Positions 1 to 12,350 of a stretch of DNA of 64,000 bases are shown in pieces. Source of the DNA: Neobacillus niacini (GTDB lineage Bacteria > Bacillota > Bacilli > Bacillales > Cytobacillaceae); contig NZ_JACWFG010000014.1 of assembly GCF_019749295.1 (NCBI RefSeq), positions 1 through 64,000 on the forward strand, written 5' to 3'. A program made the position numbers and the translations under genes. The notes under the pieces were generated by a model. It was given only the letters and a program-made list of their open reading frames with translations, searched no databases and was not told the origin of the DNA. Within the stretch, counting starts at the first letter, position 1, and each line of letters opens with the position of its first letter.

Positions 1-67
1 GTTGACGTTACTGTTTGTTTAGTTTTCAAAGATCAATTTTTCTATATCGCTCAGAAGCGACTTTATT
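1..67 (-). other. 5' leader of an rRNA operon (partial)
   Basis: Read on the minus strand, positions 36 to 21 give TTGATCTTTGAAAACT, the boxA-type antitermination element typical of Bacillus 16S rRNA leaders. It lies just downstream of two strong promoters facing off the left edge. The 16S gene itself is outside the window. An rRNA operon directly after gyrA matches the Bacillus origin layout. Confidence 0.75.
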
Positions 68-96
68 AATATATCATCTGTTAATCTTAATGTCAA
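68..96 (-). promoter_or_regulatory. rRNA operon promoter P2
   Basis: On the minus strand a perfect -35 TTGACA (96-91) is followed after exactly 17 nt by -10 TATATT (73-68). It is the gene-proximal member of a tandem pair, as in Bacillus rrn operons, and points to the rRNA genes beyond the left edge. Confidence 0.8.
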
Positions 97-149
97 CAAT
101 TAAATGTTTTAATCTTACTTAACAAGTTATTATCTTGCCGACTCAAATG

Positions 150-178
150 AGTATACCAGCATTAATACTATCGTGCAA
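150..178 (-). promoter_or_regulatory. rRNA operon promoter P1
   Basis: On the minus strand -35 TTGCAC (178-173) and -10 TATACT (155-150) are separated by 17 nt. It lies 82 bp upstream of P2 and completes the P1/P2 arrangement usual for growth-rate-controlled rRNA operons. Confidence 0.7.
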
Positions 179-207
179 GAGAAAATATCAAATAATGATA
201 ATAAATT

Positions 208-239
208 TTAAAAGGAGTACCAGCAGGCACTCCTTTTAA
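208..239 (-). terminator. gyrA terminator
   Basis: An 11-bp perfect inverted repeat (208-218 with 229-239, 10-nt loop) lies just after the gyrA stop codon. The T tract behind it on the minus strand is interrupted. It separates gyrA from the rRNA promoters. Confidence 0.65.
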
Positions 240-246
240 TTAAAAC

Positions 247-2847
247 TTACTCTTCTGTATTTGAATCAGAGCTATTGTCTTCAGAATCTAACTCGTTTCC
301 TTCAATATCTTCTTCTGCTTCAATTGCTGCCTCTGCAACTTCTATTCCTTCTACGCCCTCTATGCTTACTGTGCCTTCAGTATCCTCAGAAGTTATTTCA
401 TCTTCTGAATCTTCTTCTTTTTCTACCTTAGCAACAGTTGCAACATAGTCATGTTCATCGCCTTTGATACTAATAAGCTTAACACCTTGAGTGTTACGTC
501 CCATAGTCGAAATGCCAGCTACGTCGATACGAATAAGGACTCCGCCAGTAGTGATTAACATTAAGTCCTCTTCACCTGTTACAGCTCTAACCGAAACGAG
601 AGGACCGTTCTTGTCGGTAATATGACATGTTTTAATCCCTTTACCGCCTCTTCCCTGGATACGGTATTCTTCTGCTGGTGTACGTTTTCCATAGCCATTC
701 TTTGTTACAATAAGAATGCTGCTATTTTCCTCAAGTACTTCCATTCCTACTACTTCATCATCAGAATCTAAAGTAATACCCTTAACTCCAGTAGCTGTTC
801 TGCCCATTGATCGTACATCTGTTTCAGGGAAACGGATTAACATTCCCTTTTTCGTACCAATAATCATATGCTTTGTTCCATCCGTTAACCGCACTGAAAT
901 CAATTCATCGCCTTCACGGAGATTCAGCGCAATTAGACCATTATTACGAATATGTGCAAAGGATGTTAATGGTGAACGCTTAGAAATACCCTCTTTTGTT
1001 GTAAAGAATAGGAACCAGTCATCAACAAATTCCTCAATTGGAATAATGGCATTGACCCATTCTCCCTTTTCAACTCCTAGAAGATTAATGATTGGCAATC
1101 CCTTCGCCGTACGGCTGTACTCAGGAATTTCATAACCCTTAGAACGGTAAACCTTACCTTTATTTGTAAAGAAGAGAATTGTATCATGGGTTGATGTCGT
1201 GACCAAATGCTCGACAAAATCATCCTCATTGGTACCCATCCCTTGTATACCTCGACCGCCTCTTTTTTGCGCGCGGTATGTTGAAACAGGAAGACGTTTA
1301 ATATAGCCATTATGAGTTAACGTAATAACCACATTTTCCCGCGGGATAAGATCTTCATCTTCGATATTTTCAATTCCGCCAGTTACGATTTCTGTACGGC
1401 GTTTATCATTAAATCGCTCTTTAATCTCAGTTAATTCTTCACGAATGATTTCAAGAACCTTTTCTTCATCTGCTAAAATTGCCTTTAATTCAGCAATCAG
1501 CTTTACAAGGCTTTGATATTCTTCCTCAATTTTCTCTCTTTCTAAACCGGTTAGACGCTGCAAACGCATATCAAGAATCGCTTGTGCTTGTTTTTCAGAA
1601 AGGTTAAATTGCGTCATTAAACCCTCGCGTGCGATATCAGTTGTCTGCGAGCTTCGAATTAAGCTAATAACAGCATCTAAATTATCCAGCGCAATCCTTA
1701 AACCATCCAATATGTGTGCACGCGCTTCTGCTTTACGCAGCTCAAATTCTGTTCTTCTGCGAATAACAACGATTTGGTGGTCTAAATAATGGACTAAACA
1801 TTGTTTTAGGTTTAATACCTTTGGATGTCCATTGACTAGGGCTAATGTATTAATCCCAAAGCTAGTTTGTAATGATGTTTGCTTATATAAGTTATTTAAA
1901 AGGACATTCGCATTTGCATCTTTGCGAACCTCAATAACGATTCGCATTCCATTACGGTCAGATTCATCCCGTAAGTCGGTAATGCCCTCTATTTTTTTAT
2001 CACGATGTAATTCTGCAATTCTTTCAACCAATTTCGCTTTGTTTACTTGGTATGGTAATTCATTAACAATAATAACTTCTTTACCATTTGATTTTTGTTC
2101 AATTTCAACTTTACCGCGTATAGTTATTGATCCTCTGCCTGTTTCGTATGCCTTACGGATTCCGCTTCGGCCAATAATGATTCCTCCGGTTGGAAAGTCC
2201 GGACCAGGAATAGTTTCCATTAGCTCTTGAATGGTGATTTCTGGGTCACGGGTAATAGCTAATACGCCATCAATTACTTCTCCAAGCTGGTGTGGTGGAA
2301 TATTAGTAGCCATACCAACAGCAATACCCATTGAACCATTGACTAAGAGATTAGGGAATCTTGCTGGCAGTACAGAAGGCTCCCGTTCTTCACCATCGTA
2401 GTTATCCTGGAAATCAATTGTGTCTTTGTTAATATCTCTTAATAACTCCATAGATATTTTAGACATTCTTGATTCTGTATAACGCATTGCTGCTGCTGAA
2501 TCGCCATCGACTGATCCAAAGTTTCCATGACCGTCAACCAGCATATAACGATAGTTAAAATCCTGCGCCATCCGTACCATGGTTTCATAAACAGCAGAAT
2601 CACCATGCGGGTGATATTTACCGATTACATCCCCAACAATACGAGCCGATTTTTTATAAGGTTTATCAGCATGTATTCCAAGATCATGCATAGCGTATAA
2701 AATACGGCGATGAACTGGTTTTAATCCATCCCGAACATCAGGAAGGGCACGAGAAACAATAACGCTCATTGCATAGTCAAGAAATGATGTTCTCATTTCA
2801 TGACTGATATTAATATCTTTCACTTGAGAATTTGGTGTTTCGGCCAT
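247..2847 (-). CDS. gyrA: DNA gyrase subunit A
   Basis: Breakage-reunion subunit of gyrase; with GyrB it introduces negative supercoils using ATP. The N-terminal winged-helix and tower region contains the active-site tyrosine in [10 protein letters not shown] (about residue 123). The C-terminal beta-pinwheel carries the GyrA box QKRGGRG, the element needed for DNA wrapping. At 866 residues it is about 45 longer than B. subtilis GyrA; the extra length is a very acidic Asp/Glu/Ser tail after about residue 805. It lies downstream of gyrB with a 139-bp gap that holds a hairpin terminator and a small repeat. A GGAGG ribosome site precedes the ATG. Confidence 0.98.
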   Translation of the reverse strand: MAETPNSQVKDINISHEMRTSFLDYAMSVIVSRALPDVRDGLKPVHRRILYAMHDLGIHADKPYKKSARIVGDVIGKYHPHGDSAVYETMVRMAQDFNYRYMLVDGHGNFGSVDGDSAAAMRYTESRMSKISMELLRDINKDTIDFQDNYDGEEREPSVLPARFPNLLVNGSMGIAVGMATNIPPHQLGEVIDGVLAITRDPEITIQELMETIPGPDFPTGGIIIGRSGIRKAYETGRGSITIRGKVEIEQKSNGKEVIIVNELPYQVNKAKLVERIAELHRDKKIEGITDLRDESDRNGMRIVIEVRKDANANVLLNNLYKQTSLQTSFGINTLALVNGHPKVLNLKQCLVHYLDHQIVVIRRRTEFELRKAEARAHILDGLRIALDNLDAVISLIRSSQTTDIAREGLMTQFNLSEKQAQAILDMRLQRLTGLEREKIEEEYQSLVKLIAELKAILADEEKVLEIIREELTEIKERFNDKRRTEIVTGGIENIEDEDLIPRENVVITLTHNGYIKRLPVSTYRAQKRGGRGIQGMGTNEDDFVEHLVTTSTHDTILFFTNKGKVYRSKGYEIPEYSRTAKGLPIINLLGVEKGEWVNAIIPIEEFVDDWFLFFTTKEGISKRSPLTSFAHIRNNGLIALNLREGDELISVRLTDGTKHMIIGTKKGMLIRFPETDVRSMGRTATGVKGITLDSDDEVVGMEVLEENSSILIVTKNGYGKRTPAEEYRIQGRGGKGIKTCHITDKNGPLVSVRAVTGEEDLMLITTGGVLIRIDVAGISTMGRNTQGVKLISIKGDEHDYVATVAKVEKEEDSEDEITSEDTEGTVSIEGVEGIEVAEAAIEAEEDIEGNELDSEDNSSDSNTEE

Positions 2848-2910
2848 TTTAGTACCTCCTATTTTGGTGACAACCTGCCTCTAATCATCTTCTATTGAGA
2901 TAGATAAACG

Positions 2911-2941
2911 AAAAAAGGAGGATAGTGGTCACCCTCTATCC
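2911..2941 (-). terminator. gyrB terminator (possible attenuator before gyrA)
   Basis: On the minus strand the inverted repeat GGATAG...CTATCC (2941-2936 with 2925-2920) has an inner GGTGACC pairing and is followed by CTCC and six T residues. It lies between gyrB and gyrA, so it may end gyrB messages or adjust the ratio of the two subunits. Confidence 0.55.
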
Positions 2942-2950
2942 CTTGTCGAA

Positions 2951-2982
2951 AAGCGCAAAGCGCCTCGGCGCTGCAGCTAGAC
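2951..2982. repeat. short dispersed hairpin repeat, copy 1
   Basis: The core AAGCGCAAAGCGCCTCGGCG with a following GCAGCTAGA matches a second copy at 27459-27490. The inner AGCGCC-TC-GGCGCT is a perfect hairpin. Both copies sit in the first bases after a gene's 3' end (gyrB here, rpsR there). It is probably one of the small palindromic intergenic repeats common in Bacillaceae. Confidence 0.6.
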
Positions 2983-2986
2983 AATT

Positions 2987-4936
<1,950 letters not shown>

Positions 4937-4981
4937 TCATTCAAAAAATACTCAATTAACCTAAAATGAATAAATATAATT

Positions 4982-5230
4982 TCAAAATTCCTGTATATCC
5001 TTTTGATTTGAACGTTTTTTTAATGTTCCGGAAGAAATAGGGGATAAATAAACCTTGTCGTATGTAATGACGACTGATTTAAAGGGGTTTTTTGAAAGGT
5101 TAACTAGCTTTTCCTTATGCTGTTCCAAGAACTCTTCGACTAAATTTGAAGAATTCACGCACCCTTTATCAAGAATGGCGATGATATCCTTCGCCCTGAT
5201 ATTTAAATCTTCCCCAACATGAATATACAC
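4982..5230 (-). CDS. remB: extracellular matrix regulator RemB (DUF370, YaaB)
   Basis: An 82-residue protein of the DUF370/RemAB family, starting MYIHVGEDLNIRAKDIIAIL. It sits between recF and gyrB, the position of yaaB (remB) in Bacillus. In B. subtilis RemB is a small regulator linked to biofilm-matrix gene expression. The start is GTG. It follows recF by 9 bp, so it is probably in the recF operon. The family assignment is firm from sequence and place; the role in this organism is inferred. Confidence 0.85.
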   Translation of the reverse strand: MYIHVGEDLNIRAKDIIAILDKGCVNSSNLVEEFLEQHKEKLVNLSKNPFKSVVITYDKVYLSPISSGTLKKRSNQKDIQEF

Positions 5231-5239
5231 ACTTCCACC

Positions 5240-6358
5240 TCAATTAATTTTATTGATAACACCAGATTCTACTTCAAAAGTTGAAGCTTCTTTTAATGTT
5301 TGATGATGGATTCCATCGACGCTTGTTGTTGTAACAAATGTCTGGACTTTTCCTTGGATGGTATTTAGTAAGTGTGACTGACGATAATCATCTAATTCCG
5401 ATAATACATCGTCAAGGAGTAAGATCGGATATTCACGAATCTCCGAATGAATTAATTCGATTTCGGCAAGCTTAACAGAAAGTGCAGTTGTTCTTTGCTG
5501 GCCCTGTGAGCCAAATGTCGAAACATCTCGTCCATTTACAAAAAACAACAAATCATCGCGGTGTGGTCCGAATAAAGTTGAACCGCGTTCTATTTCCCTA
5601 TTTCTGACTTTACTAAATTTTTCCTCATAGCATGCTTTCATTTTCGACAAATTTTGGTCTTCTAATACATCAACAGATGGTTTATAGACGATTTCCAATG
5701 ACTCCAGCCCTCTTGAAATCCCTTTATGGATAGGCTGAGCCCAATTTTCAAGCAAGTGGAGAAATTCAAATCTCTTCGATACAATTTTCACGGCCATATC
5801 AATAAATTGTTCCGTTAGAATTTCAAGCATGGTTTGGTCGTTTTGTTTTTTTATTTGCATCATTTTCAAAAAATGATTCCGCTGTTGAAGTATTTTTTGA
5901 TATTGACTCATATCATGTAAATAAATGGGCGAAACCTGCCCAATTTCCATATCAATAAACCGCCGTCTAATTTGAGGGCTGCCTTTTACTAAATTTAAGT
6001 CTTCCGGTGCAAACATGACTACATTCATATTCCCAACATACTGACTTAATTTTTTCTGTTCAATATGATTGCACCTTGCTTTTTTACCCTTTTTAGAAAT
6101 AAGTAATTGCAAAGGTAATGAACTGTATTGTTTTTGAACCCTTCCCTCTATTTTAGCATACTCCTGGTCCCAGCGAATAAGATCTTTATCATTTGAAGTC
6201 CGATGAGACTTTGCCATAGCTAAAACATAGATTGATTCCATTACATTTGTTTTCCCTTGGGCATTTTCCCCCAGAATAACATTCACTTTATTTTCAAATT
6301 CAACACTTAGGTTCTCATAATTTCGATAATCTGTTAGTAACAACTGTTCAATATGCAT
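5240..6358 (-). CDS. recF: DNA replication and repair protein RecF
   Basis: An SMC-like ATPase that helps load RecA at gapped DNA together with RecO and RecR. Walker [10 protein letters not shown] lies near residue 30, the ABC-type signature in [12 protein letters not shown] near residue 282, and Walker [13 protein letters not shown] near residue 311. The length of 372 is normal. It starts at ATG 6358, 20 bp after the S4-domain gene, in the standard dnaA-dnaN-rlbA-recF order. Confidence 0.97.
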   Translation of the reverse strand: MHIEQLLLTDYRNYENLSVEFENKVNVILGENAQGKTNVMESIYVLAMAKSHRTSNDKDLIRWDQEYAKIEGRVQKQYSSLPLQLLISKKGKKARCNHIEQKKLSQYVGNMNVVMFAPEDLNLVKGSPQIRRRFIDMEIGQVSPIYLHDMSQYQKILQQRNHFLKMMQIKKQNDQTMLEILTEQFIDMAVKIVSKRFEFLHLLENWAQPIHKGISRGLESLEIVYKPSVDVLEDQNLSKMKACYEEKFSKVRNREIERGSTLFGPHRDDLLFFVNGRDVSTFGSQGQQRTTALSVKLAEIELIHSEIREYPILLLDDVLSELDDYRQSHLLNTIQGKVQTFVTTTSVDGIHHQTLKEASTFEVESGVINKIN

Positions 6359-6378
6359 GAAAACGACACAACCTTTAG

Positions 6379-6594
6379 TTACTCGGTTATAAAAAATTCT
6401 CCGTGGCCAGGAATTTCTACCTTATCTCCCACTCGAAGCTTTCTTCCTCTTCTTTGATCTTGCTCGCCATTAATAAAAATATCGTTTTCACTCAAAAACC
6501 ATTTTGCCATTCCGCCAGATTGGATAACGTCAGCTAATTTAAGGAACTGTCCTAACGTAATAAACTCTGTATTTAACTTAATTTCTTCAGGCAA
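6379..6594 (-). CDS. rlbA: S4-domain RNA-binding protein YaaA/RlbA
   Basis: A 71-residue protein made almost entirely of one S4 RNA-binding domain ([20 protein letters not shown], then [17 protein letters not shown] strand and turn). The family is always found between dnaN and recF in Bacillus; a link to ribosome large-subunit assembly has been proposed. The start codon is TTG at 6594 with a modest GAGTGA ribosome site. Confidence 0.85.
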   Translation of the reverse strand: MPEEIKLNTEFITLGQFLKLADVIQSGGMAKWFLSENDIFINGEQDQRRGRKLRVGDKVEIPGHGEFFITE

Positions 6595-6657
6595 TGTTTA
6601 TCACTCATTTCTAAAATGGTCTCAATACTTTATTTTACTAAAAAAAGATAAATAAAG

Positions 6658-6683
6658 AAAGCCACCAAAATTATGGTGACTTT
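6658..6683 (-). terminator. dnaN terminator
   Basis: On the minus strand AAAGTCACCA and TGGTGGCTTT pair over 10 bp (one G-U) around a 6-nt loop, followed by a T-rich stretch. It lies 14 bp past the dnaN stop codon and would separate dnaAN from rlbA-recF transcripts. Confidence 0.6.
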
Positions 6684-6696
6684 TATGAGGTTATTA

Positions 6697-7833
6697 CTAG
6701 TAAGTTCTGACTGGTAAAATCAATTGCAGTGTTGTTTCGTCATGCAGCGGTTTAATTACAAATGGCCGCATTGCACCAGTAAAGCTTACTCTTACATCCG
6801 TTCCCTCAAGTGCTTTCAGGGCATCCATCATATATTTAGCACTAAAAGAAATCTTTAACTCCTCACCGTCAATCGATTGTCCTTGAATTTCCTCGACAAC
6901 TTTACCGATTTCAGGTGTATTAGAAGAAATTTCAATAACGCCGCCATCAATAGTTGACAGCTTGACCACATTATTTCTGCCTTCACGGGCTAACAAGGAA
7001 GCTCGATCAATGGCATGGAGGAATTCCTTTGTATTAACTACGATATCCGTTTTGCTTTCATTCGGGATAAGTCTTGAAGTATCAGGATAATTTCCTTCTA
7101 ATAATCTTGAGAAGAATAGTAAATGCTTCGCCTTAAATAAAATTTGATTTTCGGTAATAACGATATCAATTAATTCATTCGAATCATCAATAATTTTACT
7201 CAATTCATTTAAGCTCTTACCTGGAATTACCACATTATAACTCTCATTATTTTCTGTTTCGATTTTTGCTTTTCTTAAAGCAAGTCGGTGGCTGTCTGTT
7301 GCAATACAGTTTAATTCACCATTTTCAATCTTCCAGTTTACACCTGTCAAGATGGGGCGTGTTTCTGAGCTGGACACTGCGAAAAAGGTTTGGCGAATCA
7401 TTGTCTTTAATAGATCCGTTGCAATATGAAATTTATTATTCTCCTCAATTTGCGGCAAATGAGGATATTCCTCTGCATCTAGTCCATTCAAATTAAATTC
7501 AGATTTACCAGAACGAATAACGGTCTGTAATGAACCGAGAACTTCAATTTCAACACTATCAGTTGGCAATTTTTTAACAATCTCGCTAAAGAACTTTGCC
7601 TGAAGGACTATTGAACCGCTTTGTTTAATCTCAACGATTTCATTTCCGTCATCCTCGTGTGGAATGAAAGATTCAATTGAAATATCTGAATCACTTCCTG
7701 TTAAGGTAACTCCTTCGCTGCCAGCTGTAATTTTAATTCCTGTCAAAATTGGAATTGTCGTTCTTGATGTTACAGCCTTCATTACATCTTGGACACTTTG
7801 AACAAGGCGGTCCCGTTGGATGATAAATCTCAT
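6697..7833 (-). CDS. dnaN: DNA polymerase III beta subunit (sliding clamp)
   Basis: Ring-shaped processivity clamp that tethers the replicative polymerase and other DNA enzymes. All three clamp domains are present: MRFIIQRDRLVQSVQDVMKA at the N-terminus, LTGSDSDISIESFIP in the first domain, and the C-terminal MRPFVIKPLHDETTLQLILPVRTY region, whose last strand ends in the usual PVRTY. The ATG at 7833 is chosen because GGGAGGATT precedes it and it gives the family length of 378; the open frame extends 20 codons further upstream without support. It is the second gene of the dnaA-dnaN pair. Confidence 0.97.
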   Translation of the reverse strand: MRFIIQRDRLVQSVQDVMKAVTSRTTIPILTGIKITAGSEGVTLTGSDSDISIESFIPHEDDGNEIVEIKQSGSIVLQAKFFSEIVKKLPTDSVEIEVLGSLQTVIRSGKSEFNLNGLDAEEYPHLPQIEENNKFHIATDLLKTMIRQTFFAVSSSETRPILTGVNWKIENGELNCIATDSHRLALRKAKIETENNESYNVVIPGKSLNELSKIIDDSNELIDIVITENQILFKAKHLLFFSRLLEGNYPDTSRLIPNESKTDIVVNTKEFLHAIDRASLLAREGRNNVVKLSTIDGGVIEISSNTPEIGKVVEEIQGQSIDGEELKISFSAKYMMDALKALEGTDVRVSFTGAMRPFVIKPLHDETTLQLILPVRTY

Positions 7834-8041
7834 ATCGTAATCCTCCCCAGCAATTTTTTCTAAATACGTGCATAAATGAAATTTTTTAAGCATATAATAA
7901 TAAGTTTTTTAAATAAAAAAACAGTAGAAGTACTAGTAGGCCCTGTTGATATGTGGATAACCTAGTTTTTACAATGGAAACACAGTCTATCCACATGTGG
8001 ACAGACTGTGTGTAAACTAGGACAAGTTATTCACAATTTAG
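7834..8041. other. oriC: oriC, dnaA-dnaN part (incC-like)
   Basis: The dnaA-dnaN gap holds DnaA boxes: perfect TGTGGATAA at 7952-7960, near matches CTATCCACA 7987-7995, TGTGGACAG 7996-8004 and TTATTCACA 8027-8035. AT-rich DNA fills 7895-7925, on the dnaN side. In B. subtilis this part of the bipartite origin contains the unwinding element, so strand opening probably starts here. Confidence 0.8.
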
Positions 8042-9388
8042 TTAAACTTTCAACAGTTCATTTAATTCTTTCATTTGCTTTTGCAATTGTAAATCTGACT
8101 GCAAGAGCTTAGAAATCTTCTCGTGAGCATGGATAACGGTGGTATGATCCCGTCCTCCAAATTCCTCGCCAATCTTCGGTAAAGAATAATCGGTCAATTC
8201 ACGCGATAAATACATGGCAATCTGTCTTGGAAATGCCACAGATTTTGTTCTCTTTTTAGCTTTAAAATCTTCTAGTTTTACACTGAAGTGTTCGCCGACA
8301 GTCCTTTGAATTTCATGGATTGTGATAACCTTCGGCTTTGAGCTTGGAATGATATCTTTTAATGCCTCAGATGCGAGATCGGCATTAATATCTTTATTGA
8401 TTAAAGAAGAATAAGCAACTACACGAATTAATGCTCCCTCAAGCTCACGGATGTTAGTATCGATTTGGTTTGCGATATAAAGCATAACTTCATTTGGTAT
8501 ATCCAAACCTTCAGCCTTAGCCTTTTTCCTAAGAATTGCTATTCTCGTTTCTAAATCTGGCGGAGTAATATCCGTGATTAGTCCCCATTCAAAACGTGAA
8601 CGCAGACGATCCTCAAGTGTAGGTATTTCCCTTGGCGGTCGGTCACTTGAGATGACAATTTGCTTGCTTTCTTCATGAAGAGTATTAAAAGTATGGAAAA
8701 ATTCCTCTTGTGTTGATTCTTTTCCTGCTAAGAACTGAATATCATCAATTAGCAGCACGTCAACGTTACGATATTTATTACGGAATTCAACAGCTTTATT
8801 GTCACGAATAGAGTTAATAAATTCGTTCGTGAACTTCTCTGAAGACAGATAAACTACTTTTGCATTTGGTTTATGCTCCAGGACATAATGACCAATTGCA
8901 TGCATTAAGTGTGTTTTTCCTAAACCAACACCCCCATAAATAAATAAGGGGTTATAGGCTTTTGCTGGTGCCTCGGCTACTGCAAGGGAAGCAGCATGAG
9001 CGAACCGGTTACCAGAACCGATAACAAACGTATCAAATAGGTACTTTGGATTTAAGATGTTTTGTGGAAAATCATGTTGATCTTCCTCTTTTTTGGCCTT
9101 TTTTGCCGGCAATAGCAAGTCTGGGTCTTCCTCTTTTTGATTTTGCGGAATAATGAACTTAACAGATAGCTCTTCACCAGTAATTTCATACAGAATACCG
9201 GCAATTAGCTGGGAATAGCGCTCCTCGAGCCAATCACGTGCAAATTCATTCGGAGCAGTGATTACAAGCAAATTGCCTTGAAGGGAATGGGCCTTTGTGG
9301 ACTTCAGCCAGGTGTCAAAACTAGGCTTGCTAATCTTCTTCTCGATATTGGCTAGAGCAGCATTCCAAAGATCCGCAATATTCTCCAA
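8042..9388 (-). CDS. dnaA: chromosomal replication initiator DnaA
   Basis: AAA+ initiator that binds DnaA boxes and opens the origin. Domain I is at the N-terminus ([20 protein letters not shown]), followed by a charged linker near residues 90-115. Domain III has Walker [11 protein letters not shown] and Walker [10 protein letters not shown]. Domain IV, the box-binding helix-turn-helix, carries the signature [15 protein letters not shown]. The start is TTG at 9388 behind a strong AAGGAGG. Length is 448, normal. DnaA boxes on both sides of the gene suggest autoregulation as well as origin function. Confidence 0.98.
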   Translation of the reverse strand: MENIADLWNAALANIEKKISKPSFDTWLKSTKAHSLQGNLLVITAPNEFARDWLEERYSQLIAGILYEITGEELSVKFIIPQNQKEEDPDLLLPAKKAKKEEDQHDFPQNILNPKYLFDTFVIGSGNRFAHAASLAVAEAPAKAYNPLFIYGGVGLGKTHLMHAIGHYVLEHKPNAKVVYLSSEKFTNEFINSIRDNKAVEFRNKYRNVDVLLIDDIQFLAGKESTQEEFFHTFNTLHEESKQIVISSDRPPREIPTLEDRLRSRFEWGLITDITPPDLETRIAILRKKAKAEGLDIPNEVMLYIANQIDTNIRELEGALIRVVAYSSLINKDINADLASEALKDIIPSSKPKVITIHEIQRTVGEHFSVKLEDFKAKKRTKSVAFPRQIAMYLSRELTDYSLPKIGEEFGGRDHTTVIHAHEKISKLLQSDLQLQKQMKELNELLKV

Positions 9389-10085
9389 CGGTTGTCCCTC
9401 CTTATTTCTTTTTTATCTATCTACTATGAATGCATTTGCAGTTTTTTTTCGTCTAGACTCCATATATAGTGATATTTTTTCACAAAGAGGTATGAAGTAT
9501 CCCCATTCATAATGAACAAAAGTTCCGTGAAAAAACAACGTTATACAAGCTGTACAACCTACTAATTTATAAATATACGAAACAATGGTTGTGGAGAAAC
9601 ATATTATAGGAAATAAAGTGGAGTTTCGACAATATCCACCGCTTGTGGACAAGTTTCTGCAGCATGCTAGAATAACTTGTCCACACCTTGTCCACAATTT
9701 GTGGATAACATATTTTAGAGACGAAGTTATTCAGAGTGAAAACACAAATATAATATCAAATAAAAGGTGCGTGTGCAATGCCTTTTAAAGGTTTATCCAC
9801 AACTGTAACAATCTGTGGTTAAAACTTGTCCACAAGTAGTGTGTCCTGTGCAAAAACTGTCAATATCTTGTGAAACGACATAAAAAAAGTCGAAAAAAAT
9901 ATCCACAGGTAAATTTTTAAAAGGTAAGTGAAAGGATAAAATCTCTAGATGCTGAAAATGGATCTTGCCGTAAGAAAATCTTGAAGGTGGGGACAATAAT
10001 AAAGGGATAGTTGACAATATTGGGGTCACTCCTTATAATAAGTTAGACTGTCTTTAACAGCTATTCCTCAGGGAGGTGTCTTATA
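9389..10085. other. oriC: oriC, dnaA-rpmH part (incA/incB-like)
   Basis: This 697-bp gap has no convincing gene. It carries a dense set of DnaA boxes: TGTGGACAA 9644-9652, TTGTCCACA 9677-9685 and 9688-9696, perfect TGTGGATAA 9700-9708, perfect TTATCCACA 9793-9801, TGTGGTTAA 9814-9822, TTGTCCACA 9826-9834 and TATCCACA 9900-9907. Boxes point both ways in two groups about 100 bp apart. dnaA (minus) and rpmH (plus) diverge from here, so their promoters must also lie in it. Confidence 0.85.
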
Positions 10086-10220
10086 ATGAAAAGAACATAT
10101 CAACCAAATAAACGTAAACATAGTAAAGTTCACGGTTTCCGCAGTCGTATGAGCTCAGCTAACGGACGTAAAGTTCTAGCACGCCGTCGTCAAAAAGGAA
10201 GAAAAGTATTATCAGCTTAG
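10086..10220 (+). CDS. rpmH: 50S ribosomal protein L34
   Basis: A 44-residue basic protein, [18 protein letters not shown] at the N-terminus and [12 protein letters not shown] at the end, which is L34 over its full length. GGGAGGTG precedes the ATG. It is the first plus-strand gene after oriC and is followed by a hairpin terminator and rnpA, the conserved order in nearly all bacteria. Confidence 0.98.
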   Translation: MKRTYQPNKRKHSKVHGFRSRMSSANGRKVLARRRQKGRKVLSA

Positions 10221-10221
10221 G

Positions 10222-10247
10222 CCACTGAAACATCAGTGGTCTTTTTT
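10222..10247 (+). terminator. rpmH terminator
   Basis: CCACTGA (10222-10228) and TCAGTGG (10233-10239) form a 7-bp stem with a 4-nt loop followed by CTTTTTT. It starts two bases after the rpmH stop codon and may set the high ratio of rpmH to rnpA message. Confidence 0.8.
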
Positions 10248-10354
10248 CTAATAAAGCTATTTTAGCGGCAATTGCTGCTAAAATAGCAATTGCTGCTTTA
10301 TAATAGTATCTTTCTCAATGGAAAAAGTTTTTGTGCAGATGGAAGGTGTTTTCT

Positions 10355-10699
10355 ATGAAGAAAGAATTTCGGGTAAAAAAGAATAAGGAATTTCAAGAGG
10401 CGTTTCAAAAGGGTCAATCATTTGCTAATCGACAATTTGTGGTATACAGCCTTACCAAAGAAGATCAAGACTATTTTCGAATTGGTCTGTCTGTGAGTAA
10501 GAAGATAGGAAATGCTGTAACTAGAAATCAAATAAAAAGATACATAAGACAAGCTGTTTTTGAATTAGGTGATTTAATTACTCCAGGGAATGATTACGTG
10601 ATTATCGCCAGAAAACCTACAGCTGAAATGGACTTCTTTGAAGTAAAAAAGAGTTTAACTCACGTATTTAAAGTGGGAAAGGTTTTAAAGAAAAAATAG
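10355..10699 (+). CDS. rnpA: ribonuclease P protein component
   Basis: Protein subunit of RNase P, which trims the 5' leader of pre-tRNA. The family signature lies in [21 protein letters not shown] (about residues 49-69), followed by [12 protein letters not shown]. The ATG at 10355 is chosen because GGAAGGTG lies 6 bases upstream and the resulting 114 residues match the family; the frame is open a further eight codons to a TTG with no ribosome site. Confidence 0.96.
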   Translation: MKKEFRVKKNKEFQEAFQKGQSFANRQFVVYSLTKEDQDYFRIGLSVSKKIGNAVTRNQIKRYIRQAVFELGDLITPGNDYVIIARKPTAEMDFFEVKKSLTHVFKVGKVLKKK

Positions 10700-10851
10700 T
10701 AAGCCAAAATAATGTTGTATTCGTCATAAAATTATGAGACAAATTATTCTAAAAAGTGGTAAAATACCTATGAAATATTCCTAGCGGAAGTTATTTTATA
10801 AGGGTATTCATACTTAACTAGTATATATATTGTTCAAGGAGGAAAATTCGG

Positions 10852-11628
10852 TTGAAAAAACGAATATTACTTTTGATTGGGATTATTTCTATCTTTCTGT
10901 TCCTGTCAGGATGTACAGAAATTAACAAGCCAATTGATGCTGAAAGTACAGGCTTTTGGAACCAATACATTGTCTATCCGCTTTCCTGGATTATTGTAAA
11001 GGGTGCAGAAATACTAGGTGGAAGCTTTGGATTTTCTTTAATCGTTGTTACAATCTTAATTCGGTTAGCTATACTGCCACTGATGATAAAGCAGACAAGA
11101 AGTTCAAAAGCTATGCAGGCATTGCAGCCAGAGATGAAGGCGCTTCGTGAGAAGTATAGTTCAAAGGATCAAAAAACACAGCAAAAATTGCAGCAGGAAA
11201 CAATGGCTCTTTTCCAAAAACATGGAGTAAATCCTATGGCGGGATGTTTTCCATTAATCGTTCAAATGCCTATCTTAATTGGCTTTTACCATGCGATTTC
11301 TAGAACAAGAGAAATTGCAGATCATAGTTTCCTATGGTTTGACTTGGGAGATAAGGATCCATTTTATATCTTACCTATTATTGCGGGTATCACCACATTT
11401 ATTCAGCAAAAATTGATGATGGCCGGACAAGAGCATAATCCTCAAATGGCGATGATGCTTTGGATGATGCCAATTATGATTGTCGTTTTTGCTTTTAGTT
11501 TCCCAGCAGCCCTTTCCTTATATTGGGTAGTCGGAAATATCTTTATGATTGTTCAAACCTATTTCATTAAAGGACCGGATCTGAAAAAGGCTTCAGCAAC
11601 CGGTAAAGCGGGAGGAGCAAAAAAGTGA
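10852..11628 (+). CDS. spoIIIJ: membrane protein insertase YidC/SpoIIIJ
   Basis: Oxa1/YidC family insertase placing proteins in the cytoplasmic membrane; in Bacillus the rpmH-rnpA-linked copy is SpoIIIJ, also needed for forespore sigma-G activity. A lipoprotein signal peptide ends in FLFLSGC. Five membrane segments follow, with the conserved motif [19 protein letters not shown] near residue 130. The 258 residues fit Gram-positive YidC. The start is TTG at 10852 behind AAGGAGG. It overlaps khpB by 4 bp. Confidence 0.95.
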   Translation: MKKRILLLIGIISIFLFLSGCTEINKPIDAESTGFWNQYIVYPLSWIIVKGAEILGGSFGFSLIVVTILIRLAILPLMIKQTRSSKAMQALQPEMKALREKYSSKDQKTQQKLQQETMALFQKHGVNPMAGCFPLIVQMPILIGFYHAISRTREIADHSFLWFDLGDKDPFYILPIIAGITTFIQQKLMMAGQEHNPQMAMMLWMMPIMIVVFAFSFPAALSLYWVVGNIFMIVQTYFIKGPDLKKASATGKAGGAKK

Positions 11629-12245
11629 AACAAGTAACTGCTACCGGACAAACAGTCGAAGAAGCAGTGGAATCAGCTTTAGCTCAGTTAAATACAACAA
11701 AAGACCGCACAGATGTAGCTATTATCGATGAAGGTAAAAAGGGTATTTTTGGGATTTTTGGTGCGCGCCCTGCAGTCGTTAAGGTTACGGTAATTATTGA
11801 CCCAATTGAAGAGGCAAAAAAGTTTCTGCTTCAGGTTAGTGAACAAATGGGAGCTCCTATCGATATTGAAATTAAACGAGATGGAAAACAGGTTCTATTT
11901 GTTATGACTGGAGAAAAAATCGCACTTTTAATTGGAAAAAGAGGACAAACGTTAAATTCGCTGCAATATTTAACACAGCTAATTATTAATCGTTTTTCAA
12001 ATCAATACTTAACTGTAATCTTGGATGCAGAGGATTATCGAAATCGAAGAAATGATACACTGATTCAGTTGGCGCATCGCCTTGCCATAAAGGCTTTGAA
12101 AACTGGCAGAGATGTAGCATTGGAACCAATGCCTTCATACGAGCGTAAAGTTATTCACACAGCTTTATCAGGTAATAAACGAGTGAAAACTTTTTCAGAT
12201 GGTTCAGATCCACATCGACATATTGTAATTTCACCAGTTAAATAA
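11625..12245 (+). CDS. khpB: RNA-binding protein KhpB (Jag)
   Basis: A 206-residue RNA-binding protein with an N-terminal Jag domain ([19 protein letters not shown]), a KH domain with the GxxG loop in [15 protein letters not shown], and a C-terminal R3H domain ([10 protein letters not shown] and the [13 protein letters not shown] end). KhpB acts with KhpA on cell division and elongation in Firmicutes. The start is a GTG overlapping the spoIIIJ stop codon, implying translational coupling. Confidence 0.94.
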   Translation: MKQVTATGQTVEEAVESALAQLNTTKDRTDVAIIDEGKKGIFGIFGARPAVVKVTVIIDPIEEAKKFLLQVSEQMGAPIDIEIKRDGKQVLFVMTGEKIALLIGKRGQTLNSLQYLTQLIINRFSNQYLTVILDAEDYRNRRNDTLIQLAHRLAIKALKTGRDVALEPMPSYERKVIHTALSGNKRVKTFSDGSDPHRHIVISPVK

Positions 12246-12252
12246 TTGTAGA

Positions 12253-12282
12253 GACATCCTTTTTCGAGGGTGTCTTTTTTTT
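12253..12282 (+). terminator. khpB terminator
   Basis: GACATCC (12253-12259) pairs with GGGTGTC (12268-12274) around an 8-nt loop and is followed by eight T residues. It ends the rnpA-spoIIIJ-khpB transcript. Confidence 0.85.
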
Positions 12283-12350
12283 ATCTTGTCGAAATTTAGC
12301 GTACAAAAGTACTCGTTTATAACAATTATATGAAATATCTTGTTTTATTG

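Noticed and set aside
9413..10029. Small proteins within the dnaA-rpmH gap
   Set aside because: Frames cross DnaA boxes, lack ribosome sites and have no family resemblance; the region is better explained as oriC.
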